From Leishmania martiniquensis (lineage: Eukaryota; Euglenozoa; Kinetoplastea; Trypanosomatida; Trypanosomatidae), in NCBI RefSeq assembly GCF_017916325.1, contig NC_090171.1:388501-452500 (forward strand): DNA of 64,000 nt. The letters are read 5' to 3'. This document shows positions 26,749 to 37,359 of the stretch, piece by piece (positions within the stretch are counted from its first letter, which is position 1; each line of letters begins with the position of its first letter). The position numbers were made by a program, and so were the translations under genes. Below the pieces are notes generated by a model. That model saw only the letters and a program-made list of their open reading frames with translations, did not search any database and had not been told where the DNA came from.

Positions 26749-29700
26749 ATGCGCACACACGTGCGGTGGTCAGAGACGGCGGATGCAGTGAAGGGTATCC
26801 GGCCCCCCATCAACAGTCTCTGCTACAGCCCGTCAGGCGATTATGTGGTGGCGTCGTGCGGCGTGCGTGTCCTTGTGTACGCTGCATCTACTGGTACCCT
26901 CCTCCACTCACTGAAGGGCCACCAGAACACAATCTACTGCGTCGACTACGCGTACGATGGAAAGACCTTCGCCAGCGGTGGCGCTGATCGGACGGTTATT
27001 GTGTGGTCTAGCAAGGGTGAGGGCATCGTGAAGTACCAGCATAAGGAGTCTATCCAGGCCCTCGCGCACAACCCCGTCTCCTCGCATCTGGCGTCCGTGT
27101 CGAGCATCGACTGGGGCCTGTGGTCGTCGGAGCAGCCGAAGGTATCCAAGTACTCACTTCCGTCTAAAGGGTTGTGCGCGGCGTGGACGCCGAATGGCAA
27201 AATACTGGCAATCGGGCTGCTGAACGGCACGATCGTGTTGCTCGAGAACGGACTCAATGAGACGACCAGAATACGCCGACCGGCGCCGGTCTGGACTCTT
27301 GCGTTTACGCCGCTGCGAGAGAATGGCGTTGACGTGCTTGCGGTAGGCTCATGGGACCAGCGGCTGTCCTTTTACGACCTTTCCGGCACCCCTGTTGGCC
27401 GAGAGCGGGAACTGGACTTTGATCCGTGCAGCTTGTCGTACTTCCAGGAGGGTGAATACATCCTCCTCAGCGGCAGCAACCATAAGGTGTCTTTCTTCAC
27501 AAACGACGGCAACCGCCTTATTGACGTGGCCGGTGCCGATGACTGGATCTGGTCTGTGCGGCAGCGGCCACGAAACCAGCAGCTGTGCTACGGCACCAAC
27601 GACGGCACGATAAGCTGCATCGACGTTGCCATCACCGCCATCCACGCAATCTACAATGACCAGTACGTTTTTCGCAAGGATATGACGAACTTGATTGTGC
27701 ACCAACTCTCGCTTGACCGTAAAATGATGATCCCATGCAACGAGTATGTCCACAAGCTCGCCATGTTCCGCGATCGACTGGCAGTTCAGCTGCAGGAGCG
27801 CATCATCGTCTTTGAGTTCTTCTACGACGACGAGCGCAACATGCGCTATCAGGACATCGCGCAGATTCGCCGTCGCCTTGAGTGTTCGCTGCTTTGTTTG
27901 ACCACAAAAGCCGTTATTGTGTGCCATGATAAGCGTATTACGATGTACGACTTTCAGGGCAACAAGCGGCGTGAGTGGTCCATGGAGAGCACGGTGCGGT
28001 TTGTGAAGGTCGCAGGTGGGATGGAAGGGCGAGAGATTCTGTTGATTGGGCTGAATGGTGGCCAGGTAATGAAAGTCTTTGTGGACAACCCTTTTCCCAC
28101 CCTGCTGCACAAAAGCCCTGCACCAGTCACAAGCGCCGACTTGAGCACCTCACGCAGTTGCCTCGCAGTCGTCGACAGCACGAGCACCCTCCAAGTCATA
28201 CGGCTCGGCGAGAAAAATGAACTGCTGTTTTCCGAGAGCAACGTCACGGCGGTGGCGTTCAACAGGGATTTGGACGACACTATCGCCTTCACAACGGGCA
28301 ACAATACTTTGCACATCAAGACGGGGTCGCTGCCGGCGTACCAGCAAGCGGTCCGCGGCCTCGTTGTGGGCTTCAAGGCAAACCACGTCTTCAACCTTCA
28401 TTATGCCCACATGATGGTACTCGACGTGCCGCACGCGCACGCACTGTATAAGTACGTGGAGATGCGAGACCTCGACCAAGCGTACAACGTTGCGTGCCTG
28501 GGTGTGGCTGATAGCGACTGGAAGATGCTGGGGCTGCATGCGATGAGCCAGCTGCGGCTCGATATCGCGCGCAAAGCCTTTACCCATATTCAGGACGTGA
28601 GGCTTGTTGAGTTGCTGAAGCTGCTAGAGCTGCGGCGCCGCCAATCGAAGGCCGAGGATGGCGTGCTGCCTTCGCCCCCCCGCGGCAGCATCACCGCCGC
28701 CGCCGTGGCGGCAGCGACGGAGAAGGGATCCGTTAGCCCCAGCGGCGATTCCCTGGCGGTGGGCGCGGCGGCAAAGGACGGCATGCTGTATGGCAGCATC
28801 CTCGCCTTCCAGGGCAAGTACCACGAAGCAGCACGGCAGTTCCTGAAAGCGGGCAGTGAGCTGAAGGCGGTGGAGATGTACTGCGACCTTAAAATGTGGG
28901 ACCATGCCAAGAAGATTTGCACCGACGAAAAGATGCTGAAGGACCTGATTCGGCAGCAGGCACGCTGGGCCGAAGACTCCCAGAACTTTGTTGAGGCTGC
29001 CTCCCTCTATGAGAGCTGCGGCGACTACGCCAAAGCGATTGGCATGATGGGACAAGCAGGCCAGGTGGACAAGTTGATGAAGATGTGCCGCAGCCTGCCC
29101 AAATCCGAAGTCACCCTCATCACGGAATGCGCCCACTTCTTTCGCAAGCATAACGTCATCCCCTTCGCGATCGAGGCGTATGAGAAAGTGCAGGATCACC
29201 GATCGCTTATTCAGATTCACGTCTCCCGCGGCGACTGGCGCAAGGCCTTTACCATTCTGGAGAAGGCACCGGCCCTAGCACGCGAGGTGTACGTGCCATG
29301 GGCGAGCTGGCTGGCCGATAGCGACAAGTTCGATGAGGCTCTAGAGGCGTTCCGCGCGGCGAATTGGCCGAAGGAGGCGACGCGCTTGATGGAAACGCTT
29401 GCGACAAACAGCGTCACGTGCCGCAAGTTCCGCGATGCTGCCTTCTACTACGTTCACCTTGCCGAGGAGTATGGGCGCTTTGAGGACGGCGAGAAGCCAT
29501 CGGACGCGGAGAAGGCGGCACGAATCCGGCGAAGCAACGAGTGCATGCGCCGAGGAGACATCTACTACGCCTTCTCGAGTGTGTATGCCCACACGACGCA
29601 GCCGCTACCTTACCATGAGCTTAGCCTTTTCCACACCGCCAAGTACCTTTTTGGCATGTGTGCCGAGTCCGCGGTCCCCATGAACGTCGGCAAGGGTGCT

Positions 29701-30627
29701 ATTCTCTACACTCTTTCTCGCATCGCAAGCCGTCTGGAGATGGTGCGCACGGCGCGCGCTGTCTTCGAGAAGCTGCAGGGCGTCATCCTCCCAGTGTCGA
29801 TGATGGAGCAGGTAGACGTGGAAACGCTCATCGTGCGCAGTAAGCCAGTGAAGGACCGCGAGGAGCTGCTGGACCGGTGCTTTCGGTGCAATCAGCTCAT
29901 TCCGCAGCTGCCCATGGCGGGAGATCGCTGTCCGAACTGCTTCCACCAGTGCGTCCGCTCCTTCGTCAACTTTGAATGCCTGCCGCTGGTCGAGTTTATC
30001 CTCGCAGACGACGTAACAGACGAGGAGGCGGAGCGCATCATCGTCTCCGGCGTCGGCCGGCGCAAGTCAGCGGACGATGAGCATCACAACAAGCAGAGCG
30101 ACGCGGCCGATGTACAGACGTCGTCGAAGGCGAGGGAATGGCAGTCGGAGAATGGTGCGAACGTCATCAGCTTTGAGGACGGCAACATCGACTATGAAAT
30201 TGATCAGCAGCTTGTGGCTATGGGCCGCTCTCAGGCAGCAGCCAACAAGGGCAACGACCCCTTCTTCACGCAGCTGCAGTACGTGCTGCGACCCGGGCGC
30301 ACCACCACGACGTACCAGCCATTCGTAGCGTCAGCGGACATCCTGAAGGGCTTCCGTCGCGAGGAGGTGTTCATTGTGCGTCCTAGGTACGGAACGCTGC
30401 CAGTTCCGAACCACTATTACCGCCTCATGCGCTCCGATGTGAGCGTGTGCCTGTGCAACGGCTGCCAGCACTTCTTCATCGCAGAAGATTACGAAGCAGC
30501 ATGTATGAAGGGAGGCGGCTGCCCTCTCTGTCGGTATCGTCCCGGGAAGCAAGTGGGCCGCTCCATGAAGCAAATCTTGTTCGATATGGAGGCGGCAGCC
30601 GCTCCAAGTTCAGCGGTCAAAAGCTGA
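26749..30627 (+). CDS. IFT122: Intraflagellar transport protein 122 (IFT-A)
   Basis: Core subunit of the IFT-A complex, which drives retrograde transport and membrane-protein entry in the flagellum. The 1,292-aa product starts at the ATG at 26749, where MRTHVRW aligns with the N-terminus of animal IFT122; the open frame's extra eight codons begin at a TTG. Residues about 10-560 form WD40 propellers, with repeat signatures such as LKGHQNTIYCVDYAYDGKTF and ASGGADRTVIVW. An alpha-helical TPR-like region (about 600-1030) follows. The C-terminus has two zinc-binding clusters typical of the family: C1044/C1047 with C1061/C1064, and C1234/C1236/C1239 with C1258/C1261. Length and domain order match the family. 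An insert at about 640-680, rich in Ala, Ser and Pro, seems specific to this lineage. Confidence 0.95.
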   Translation: MRTHVRWSETADAVKGIRPPINSLCYSPSGDYVVASCGVRVLVYAASTGTLLHSLKGHQNTIYCVDYAYDGKTFASGGADRTVIVWSSKGEGIVKYQHKESIQALAHNPVSSHLASVSSIDWGLWSSEQPKVSKYSLPSKGLCAAWTPNGKILAIGLLNGTIVLLENGLNETTRIRRPAPVWTLAFTPLRENGVDVLAVGSWDQRLSFYDLSGTPVGRERELDFDPCSLSYFQEGEYILLSGSNHKVSFFTNDGNRLIDVAGADDWIWSVRQRPRNQQLCYGTNDGTISCIDVAITAIHAIYNDQYVFRKDMTNLIVHQLSLDRKMMIPCNEYVHKLAMFRDRLAVQLQERIIVFEFFYDDERNMRYQDIAQIRRRLECSLLCLTTKAVIVCHDKRITMYDFQGNKRREWSMESTVRFVKVAGGMEGREILLIGLNGGQVMKVFVDNPFPTLLHKSPAPVTSADLSTSRSCLAVVDSTSTLQVIRLGEKNELLFSESNVTAVAFNRDLDDTIAFTTGNNTLHIKTGSLPAYQQAVRGLVVGFKANHVFNLHYAHMMVLDVPHAHALYKYVEMRDLDQAYNVACLGVADSDWKMLGLHAMSQLRLDIARKAFTHIQDVRLVELLKLLELRRRQSKAEDGVLPSPPRGSITAAAVAAATEKGSVSPSGDSLAVGAAAKDGMLYGSILAFQGKYHEAARQFLKAGSELKAVEMYCDLKMWDHAKKICTDEKMLKDLIRQQARWAEDSQNFVEAASLYESCGDYAKAIGMMGQAGQVDKLMKMCRSLPKSEVTLITECAHFFRKHNVIPFAIEAYEKVQDHRSLIQIHVSRGDWRKAFTILEKAPALAREVYVPWASWLADSDKFDEALEAFRAANWPKEATRLMETLATNSVTCRKFRDAAFYYVHLAEEYGRFEDGEKPSDAEKAARIRRSNECMRRGDIYYAFSSVYAHTTQPLPYHELSLFHTAKYLFGMCAESAVPMNVGKGAILYTLSRIASRLEMVRTARAVFEKLQGVILPVSMMEQVDVETLIVRSKPVKDREELLDRCFRCNQLIPQLPMAGDRCPNCFHQCVRSFVNFECLPLVEFILADDVTDEEAERIIVSGVGRRKSADDEHHNKQSDAADVQTSSKAREWQSENGANVISFEDGNIDYEIDQQLVAMGRSQAAANKGNDPFFTQLQYVLRPGRTTTTYQPFVASADILKGFRREEVFIVRPRYGTLPVPNHYYRLMRSDVSVCLCNGCQHFFIAEDYEAACMKGGGCPLCRYRPGKQVGRSMKQILFDMEAAAAPSSAVKS

Positions 30628-31797
30628 GCTGAACATTGAAGGCCGAGAGGGAAAATGTTTTGGCGTAGGCGACACATGTGCCTGCTTTTGGAGAAGGGTG
30701 CCACAGCTGTTGTGTTGTACGACTCTGTCCCCTCCTCCCCCCACCGTGTAGTGTGTAGAAGGGTGCGTGTCTCGAGGTCGTGCGACTCGGCGTCCCTTGT
30801 TCCTGTCGTCTCCCTCCCCTACCACCTCCCCCCTCACCATCACACCAGCCTTTCTTCCTTCTGCGGAGAGGTGAGTGGTGGTGTGCTGGGAGGGCTCTGT
30901 GGGACACAACGATCTCCGATGTATGCTTCGACCTCTTTTCTATAGACTGGACCGTCCGCTCTCGCGCTTCTCCTCGTCCTTGCCTTATTTGCCACACACA
31001 CGCGCCTTTCCCTTCGTCTCCCCCTCGCTTTGTGATTGCGTGTGTAGGTGTGGCCGAGTACGTTTGAGATGTGTAGAATCTCGCGCCAGAGCGAGCGCTA
31101 AAAAAAAAGAGCAGCTGAACTCACTCAGGAGGAGGGGGGGCAACTTGGGTCATCAGCGCCGTGACACGTGCATGGCTTTGTGTATGGGAGCGGGCGTTAG
31201 AGCTCCCGATGTAGCGTCACTGCAGCCGTGGATGGGGGAGTGGGGAGAGAGACTCTCGCGCTTGAATACGTTGGATAGGCGGGACCACGCGGTGCTGCCA
31301 GTCTCTCTTTCCTCTTAGGTATGGCGCTCTGGCGTGCCCATCGTATTCGTTGAGGCAGACACAAAGATAATGTATCCACCGCGGATCAGGAGAAAAGCCA
31401 GCTGGACCCTGGCAGATGAGACGGGGCGGCAAACGCACCTGCCCCAGTCTCTCCTTTGCCGCACAGTCACATGACGTACGAAGGGCAGCGGTGGCGTTCA
31501 GCCGCACCTTCTCAAAATGCTCTCTCGGCTTCACCTCTGCGCCGGTGACCCTCTTTTTTCTGTTTGCTCCTCAACTGCTCGCAGCATGCAGCACACTTGC
31601 CTCGCTCCTCTCCCCCTCCTCGTTGTTGCTATCGGCTCCTCTTCATCTCGTCGCCACAGACGCCGACATCGACCAGCGGCGGCGCGCAGACGCACGAGGG
31701 CGTGCTGCTTTTCTGGTTGCGTTCCGCTTGGCAACGGACACTGCCGAGGGAGTTTTGTGCGGATCCGCAGAGAGATCCAGTGCCGAAACACCGCGGT
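30628..31797. other. Spacer between IFT122 and the SEL1L-like gene
   Basis: No gene supported. It contains the IFT122 3' UTR, an A-run at 31101-31109 and, near its end, two pyrimidine tract/AG pairs. An overlapping reading frame starts at ATG 31586, in a different phase from the next gene, and runs 147 codons; I treat it as an unused upstream frame. Confidence 0.6.
31607..31659 (+). promoter_or_regulatory. Pyrimidine tract and acceptor of the SEL1L-like gene
   Basis: C/T-rich tract ending in AG at 31658-31659, which would give a 139-nt 5' UTR free of the long overlapping upstream frame. The earlier AG at 31583-31584 would include that frame. Confidence 0.45.
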
Positions 31798-34700
31798 ATG
31801 GAAGCGCACGCGAAGCATCTGCAGATGCCCCCAAGAGCAAAGACGCCCCCACGGCGTCGCTGGTGGCTCGGCCTGCTTCTACTTCTCTCCATATTGCTGG
31901 TGCCCACGGAGGCGACGCGCACGAAGAATGGAACCATCTCGACAGGGGAGGATGTCCAGTGGCCCTGGCTGCCACAGCTCGACCTCCCCATCCGCCCTGA
32001 CTTCATCTCTGGGCAACGCATTATGAACGCGTCGGAGCAGTGGATGCTGCTCGCGCATGTCGGGGTTCCGTTTCACGTGGCCGTCGATGCCGGCGGCAAT
32101 CTCCTGTGCATTACAGAGGTTGTCAAGTTCATGCGCACGGATGCCGCTGGCGTCTGCCCGCACTTCACGACACCACAACGCATCATGTACTACTCCTTTC
32201 ACCCAGAAGAGCTGAGCCTGCTTTATGGGGAAGAGCGCTGGCTTGCCCTGCAGCGGCTACAGACGCCAGTCGCTTGGTCATTAGTGTGCAAGGAGGACGT
32301 CGGTCCTGCTGTCCGGGAAGCAGAGCGCTTCCTTGCGCAGCTCCAGGCACTGGATCCACCCGGGAAAATTACCCTAATTTCGGATGCGCAGGGGGGGAGT
32401 CGGGCGCTGTTACGGGTCTCTCTTGCTGACCTGGAGGTGCGGAGCCGTGTCATTCACCTGCCCAACAGCGTCCAGTATCGTCTGTGGCAGGTAACGACGG
32501 ACTTCGATGCGTCGCTGCGCCGCGTGCAAACACATCGCCTTCTGCGTGCAAAGCTGCAGTATCACGAATCTGTTCGTGCCTTTGACAACGCTGTGGCCGA
32601 AGCCCAGCGTGATCTGTACGCGAGCCTGAAGGAGCTACGCGAAAGCGAACAGGCAGCATACGCCGCCCACCTGCGCTTCAAGCAGAGCTATCAGCGCTTT
32701 TTTCTTGAGCGCCAATCACGCCTCCGAGAAGAGAACGAGGCCACCGATGCCGCCGAGAAAGCCCGTAGGGGCGCTTCGTTGAGCCACAGCACCGTATCGC
32801 GCCAGATGGCGGGAGCTCGAGCTCGTCGTGCAGCTGGTTCGTCTGTCGCACCGGCAGTTGATGACGGCCAAACTGTGCTCTGTAGAAAGGTCTCGGCCGC
32901 GTGGCGTACACTCCGTGCCACTGGCGTTCATCACGAAGCGGAGCCGCGCGTGTCGCACCTGCGTCTTCTCCATTCTCGGCACCGGTGCTCGGAGGCATTG
33001 CCAGAGCTGCTGGTCCGTTCCTCGACTCACCACGAAGAGGCGGAGATCAGCCAGGCGGCCGCGCACGTATGGTGCGACGGTGTTTCAGAAATGCGGGCGC
33101 AACGGCGCAAGTCAGGGCGGCCGCCGACGTTCGCGCAGCTGTTTGCGGCCCTCTATAGTGTTTGGGCTAAAGAGGCGGGGGCCGCGCAAACGCTGTGTGC
33201 CGTAAGTGAAGAGAGTCCCGCAGCCGACACCGCGGCCACCCCGGCGGGGGTGAATGAGGGCTGCAGTGTGTCCGCTTTCACCACGTTTGTGGAGCGCCTA
33301 GTGCACAGCGGTGATGCGCTGAGATTTGCGCCCAAAGGTCACTTGCCCAGGTGGATACGCGCGGAGCTACACTACACCCTGGCCTTTCTGCTGCTGGTGC
33401 GATCAAAGGTGCCGCCACGGAAGCAGCTTCCTGCCACGGCATCCCCCATCGTGCGTGCGGTGGTGCACCTGCATCAGTCGCTGAGCTTAGGGTCCTACCA
33501 CGCTGCTGGCGCCTTGGCGACGCTCCGGGAACACGGTATATTCACCCGACAGCAGAGCAAAGCAGCCATGGTGCTGCTTCTACGATCGATGCAACATGCG
33601 CCTACGCACCTCTGGCGCGAGCTGCTGCTGCGCCGCTTTCCTCGCACCTCTGACACAGCAACGGCGGCGCCGGCATCTAAGGCTGACGTGTCGCGGTTCC
33701 TCCGATTCGAGCAGTTTTACGCCGTGGACCACAGCTTCAGCGAGGTGGACGACCCTTTCATGACTCGCCGGAGCATCGCCACACTTGTGGCCGTAACAAA
33801 CGAGAACATCAACACCGGCGACGAGGAGCCACAAATGGAGGATGTCTACCGGGAAGCAGAGGTGGAGCGGGCCAACAATGAATACGAAGGGCGCATAACG
33901 GCGCGACTGCATCGGCGACTTCTCAAGGCGCACATGTTGCTGTCCGGATTCAAGGGGGTGGAGCGTGACGTGCAGGAGTCACAGTGCGAGCTTCTCGTCA
34001 TCCTCCGTCGTCTCGGCTACCTTTGCGATCTTGACGTGCAGGCATCCTTCACCAATGGCAGGCCATCACATCTACAGAGTATGCCCCCCACTTCCCCGAC
34101 CACGTTGATGACCATCATCGGTGTTCCTCTGCCACACACCTGCGCCGAGCACCAGACGGAACTGGAAGACGTCCTGCGCGATGCCCGGCAGACACTTTTG
34201 AGTTGTCCAAAGGGAGCGGCGCCCCCAGGGGGAAGACGGCGGCGTCGCCTCGACGTGCCGAATTCGAAAACCCTCTTCGAGCTGCTTCAGCAGACGCTGC
34301 TGACCCTCAGCTATGTGCACCTGACCCACAAACAGCGCTACGATGTGAGTCACCTGTATGCCGCGCTCGCCTTGGAGCTGTCCCTGCGCGTCGCACATGT
34401 GACGACGACCCGCTGTTTTCAGGCGGCAAACATGAAAAACGCATTGCAGGAAGACCAGGACGTGAGCGGCAGCCGTGGAGTGCCACGCAAGTTTCTCGAG
34501 GCAGTGAGTAGGGTCGCAGAGAGCGACGACGAGGTTGCATGGGCTGCCGAGGTACTACTGGATCAGGTGCAGGGTATCGAAAACGCGTCCTTGCAGATGC
34601 GCGGCGACGGTGCGGGGTTGGAGGATCGCGTGCAGTGGGCGCTGCGTCGCTTTTCCAGTGTGGCCGACTCTGCACTTGTCTCGACCGAATCCCTCTTACT

Positions 34701-36744
34701 ACTGGGGACGAGCCGATGGGCTGCGAGGGGCCCCTTGTCGGGCACGGCGGTAGAGGCGGCCGCGTTCGAGCGCGATTTGCCTGAATGGACAATGGAGCCT
34801 TTTGCTCTACTGCACCGACTGCTGCAGAGGCGCTCGGGCAACTCCAGTGCGACGGCGCCGCAACCGACACAGGGTCCATTGCCCGATGCTGCCGTGCCGA
34901 TGGCATCTATGTGCATGGATCCCAGTGCGCCTGGCATGGATATTCACGCCCTTTTTCTCGTGTGCTTGGCAGCGATGAAGCGATGGAAGAGCGACTTTCC
35001 ACTTGTGCACACACTGGACGCTACCTCCTACTCGGTTCGACGCACCGACCCGTTTGTGCTGAGCTCTTTTCTCCTGCGAACGCGCGACAGGGCAACTGGA
35101 GCACCCCTCATCTCCATAGCAAAGCTGCGCGAAACTGCGTATGCCGCCTCTCCCCACTTCCTCGGTGCTACTCAGCATTTTCTGCCGCTCGTGGACGACA
35201 CAGTCGACTCGTATGCGGCACGGCTCCTGCGGTTCGCCGCGCGACACATTCACGCCTTGGAGCCGACCGTCGAACTTCTCCGCAGTGGCGGCTACGGCGT
35301 TCGCAGCACGAACTCTGGCACGGACGGCTCGACAGTGACCATTATGAGTGGCGAGCGGAGCAGCAGTCTTGATGATGGACCACCGCGAAAATCGCGCTTG
35401 CGGACGTTGCGCAAAGTAAAGCAGCGTTCCATGGAGAGCGCAGACCTGCAGCCGCTGCTCTACGCAGCGGACGTGCACGATTACCTAAACCAGTCGCGCT
35501 GGACAAGCGCTGCGAAGCTGTTGAGGTTTGTATACAATGCTGTGCTGTACCCTTTCACGACGACCGCGACAGAGGCGCTGATCGCGCACATGGAGATGCA
35601 TCTGCAGCTCCTGACACCTGAGGAGCGCAATGCTGAGCTCCACCACGCATGCCGAGGGAGTGCCGAGACGACGCAATCACAGGAGGCGGTGAAGGGGGCC
35701 AAACGCACGGCGGTTTCTTCGTTCATAGACGCCTTCGCCACGAATGCCGCGCTGCGCGAGTTCTTTATTGCCGGGCAGCTGCTCGCCGTCGCGTTGGAGT
35801 CTGGCATGCCGGAGGGCTTCTCGCTTCTCCTGCTTGAAGTGACAGACCGCGGTAACCCACATCTCCGTCCTATCGCTGCGCACCTTGCGGAGTCTGTGTT
35901 CGGCCCCCTGGCGCCAGGTGTGTGGACCCAGCAACACCTCACCGCGCAGTGGCAGCGAGAGAGGAAACAGCTCGTTGGCGAGGGACCGCTTTTTGTGCTG
36001 GACGCACGCGAGCCCTTCCGCTACGCATCCATGGAAGCTCGGCAGGAGCTGTTTGCACGTGTGAGTCGGTGGAATGCGGCGAAGATGCTGCAGGGTGACG
36101 GCAACGACACCGGTGGATCGGGAGAACGCCAGTCAAGCCGTGTGTCGCAGGCGCTCGATCAGTTGCTGTGGTGCGCTGGCTTCCTCACACGACGTGTTTA
36201 CCAACACACCCGTCGTGTGTACCCGTATGCGTACGAGGGCTCTCTCTTTCCCGCAGCCGATGTGGAATGCGTCGCCGAGATGAACCGTCTCTTGAAAGTC
36301 CGGAAGCCTCCTCACGTTCCGGCGGCAGCGGTGGCGAACGGAGCATCTGGACGGGCGTTAGCCGAGAGGCATAGTGCGCAGCTAAACGGCACGGCGCTGC
36401 TCCGAGACTTGACCGAGCGGCTTGGGTACGTCTACGACACTGTTCAGAATCCCCCAGCACGTCGTTTCCCTCTCTCCGCGGGCGATTTCAGCCGCAACGC
36501 GACCGCAGAGGAGCAGGAGGTTCGGCTGGCTGAACAGAACCACGACTACCCTTCTCTCTTTGCGCATGTGTCGACGCAGTTGGTGGAGCCGTGGAATCGG
36601 CTCTCCAAAGATTACAGTGAGCAGGTTGTAACCTACGGGGAGGGCTTCTACTACAATCAGCGATTGCACCGCGTCAGCGGCTATCGCTGGGGTGCTGCGC
36701 TGCAGATGTGGTGGATGCGCGTGCGCCACCTATTGCCATGGTAA
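31798..36744 (+). CDS. Large ER-lumen protein, divergent SEL1L/HRD3-like (tentative)
   Basis: A 1,648-aa protein. The first in-frame ATG (31798) gives a basic N-terminus followed by a hydrophobic segment at about residues 22-37, a signal peptide or anchor; the upstream open frame starts at TTG. Many Asn-X-Ser/Thr sites (for example in NASEQ, NSSAT, NGTAL, NATAE) fit a lumenal protein. A charged helical stretch lies at about 258-325. From about residue 515 to 755, helix pairs have the Sel1-like pattern: an Ala-rich pair ending in LREHGIFTRQQSKAAMVLLLRSM, a loop with HSFSEVDDP, then LLKAHMLLSGFKGVERDVQESQCELLVIL. This order recalls SEL1L/HRD3, the substrate-receptor partner of the HRD1 ubiquitin ligase in ER-associated degradation. 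The protein is about twice the usual size and I see no clear C-terminal membrane span. Secretory-pathway location is fairly firm. The SEL1L assignment is by eye and may fail. Confidence 0.85.
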   Translation: MEAHAKHLQMPPRAKTPPRRRWWLGLLLLLSILLVPTEATRTKNGTISTGEDVQWPWLPQLDLPIRPDFISGQRIMNASEQWMLLAHVGVPFHVAVDAGGNLLCITEVVKFMRTDAAGVCPHFTTPQRIMYYSFHPEELSLLYGEERWLALQRLQTPVAWSLVCKEDVGPAVREAERFLAQLQALDPPGKITLISDAQGGSRALLRVSLADLEVRSRVIHLPNSVQYRLWQVTTDFDASLRRVQTHRLLRAKLQYHESVRAFDNAVAEAQRDLYASLKELRESEQAAYAAHLRFKQSYQRFFLERQSRLREENEATDAAEKARRGASLSHSTVSRQMAGARARRAAGSSVAPAVDDGQTVLCRKVSAAWRTLRATGVHHEAEPRVSHLRLLHSRHRCSEALPELLVRSSTHHEEAEISQAAAHVWCDGVSEMRAQRRKSGRPPTFAQLFAALYSVWAKEAGAAQTLCAVSEESPAADTAATPAGVNEGCSVSAFTTFVERLVHSGDALRFAPKGHLPRWIRAELHYTLAFLLLVRSKVPPRKQLPATASPIVRAVVHLHQSLSLGSYHAAGALATLREHGIFTRQQSKAAMVLLLRSMQHAPTHLWRELLLRRFPRTSDTATAAPASKADVSRFLRFEQFYAVDHSFSEVDDPFMTRRSIATLVAVTNENINTGDEEPQMEDVYREAEVERANNEYEGRITARLHRRLLKAHMLLSGFKGVERDVQESQCELLVILRRLGYLCDLDVQASFTNGRPSHLQSMPPTSPTTLMTIIGVPLPHTCAEHQTELEDVLRDARQTLLSCPKGAAPPGGRRRRRLDVPNSKTLFELLQQTLLTLSYVHLTHKQRYDVSHLYAALALELSLRVAHVTTTRCFQAANMKNALQEDQDVSGSRGVPRKFLEAVSRVAESDDEVAWAAEVLLDQVQGIENASLQMRGDGAGLEDRVQWALRRFSSVADSALVSTESLLLLGTSRWAARGPLSGTAVEAAAFERDLPEWTMEPFALLHRLLQRRSGNSSATAPQPTQGPLPDAAVPMASMCMDPSAPGMDIHALFLVCLAAMKRWKSDFPLVHTLDATSYSVRRTDPFVLSSFLLRTRDRATGAPLISIAKLRETAYAASPHFLGATQHFLPLVDDTVDSYAARLLRFAARHIHALEPTVELLRSGGYGVRSTNSGTDGSTVTIMSGERSSSLDDGPPRKSRLRTLRKVKQRSMESADLQPLLYAADVHDYLNQSRWTSAAKLLRFVYNAVLYPFTTTATEALIAHMEMHLQLLTPEERNAELHHACRGSAETTQSQEAVKGAKRTAVSSFIDAFATNAALREFFIAGQLLAVALESGMPEGFSLLLLEVTDRGNPHLRPIAAHLAESVFGPLAPGVWTQQHLTAQWQRERKQLVGEGPLFVLDAREPFRYASMEARQELFARVSRWNAAKMLQGDGNDTGGSGERQSSRVSQALDQLLWCAGFLTRRVYQHTRRVYPYAYEGSLFPAADVECVAEMNRLLKVRKPPHVPAAAVANGASGRALAERHSAQLNGTALLRDLTERLGYVYDTVQNPPARRFPLSAGDFSRNATAEEQEVRLAEQNHDYPSLFAHVSTQLVEPWNRLSKDYSEQVVTYGEGFYYNQRLHRVSGYRWGAALQMWWMRVRHLLPW

Positions 36745-37359
36745 TCGAATCCGGCGAGAGTGCGGACGGGGGGACGCCGGGAGCATCTATTGCGCCTCCG
36801 CGCCTTGTGCTACTGGGGATGGTGTGTGGTCCTCTTGATGAGGACGCGTAAAGACGCCGACGCAGGCCACTATCGATCAAAGTTTTTCTTTCTATTCATC
36901 CGGCTCATGTATGTCACTCGCAGAGAGGTCGACTGCGCTGCCGCGAACGCTTGCACAGATCTTCACAGCGCTGTGGACTTGTTGGAGCACGAACCTGTGA
37001 AGAGGTCCCATTCTTCACGTTTAGCAGCCAAAAAGGGGAAGGGTGAGAAGACAAGAAGTGGACACTGTGTCCACCGTATCGGTCTGTTTGCGTGTGGCCG
37101 CCTCTCAGCTTTCCCATGATTTCACTTGAGTACTTGGCTACTTGACCTTCCCACTTCTTTGCTGCCGCTCCTTCTGCTCAATCTCTCTCTTTCCTTTCAC
37201 AAGACTGGTAGCAAGTGGACACTCGCCTCCGCGCGTGGCACCTCCGAGGCGCCGCAGCCGCCTTCTGGAGGGGCGCCACGCAGACATCATCGCTGCCAAA
37301 TGCTGGCCCCCCGCCGAATGGAGACATGGGGTCTTTTACGCCAGCTGCAGCGGAGGCTC

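Noticed and set aside
36160..36230. Possible C-terminal membrane anchor in the SEL1L-like protein
   Set aside because: The hydrophobic stretches near the C-terminus are short and interrupted by Arg/His, so I do not claim a second membrane span.
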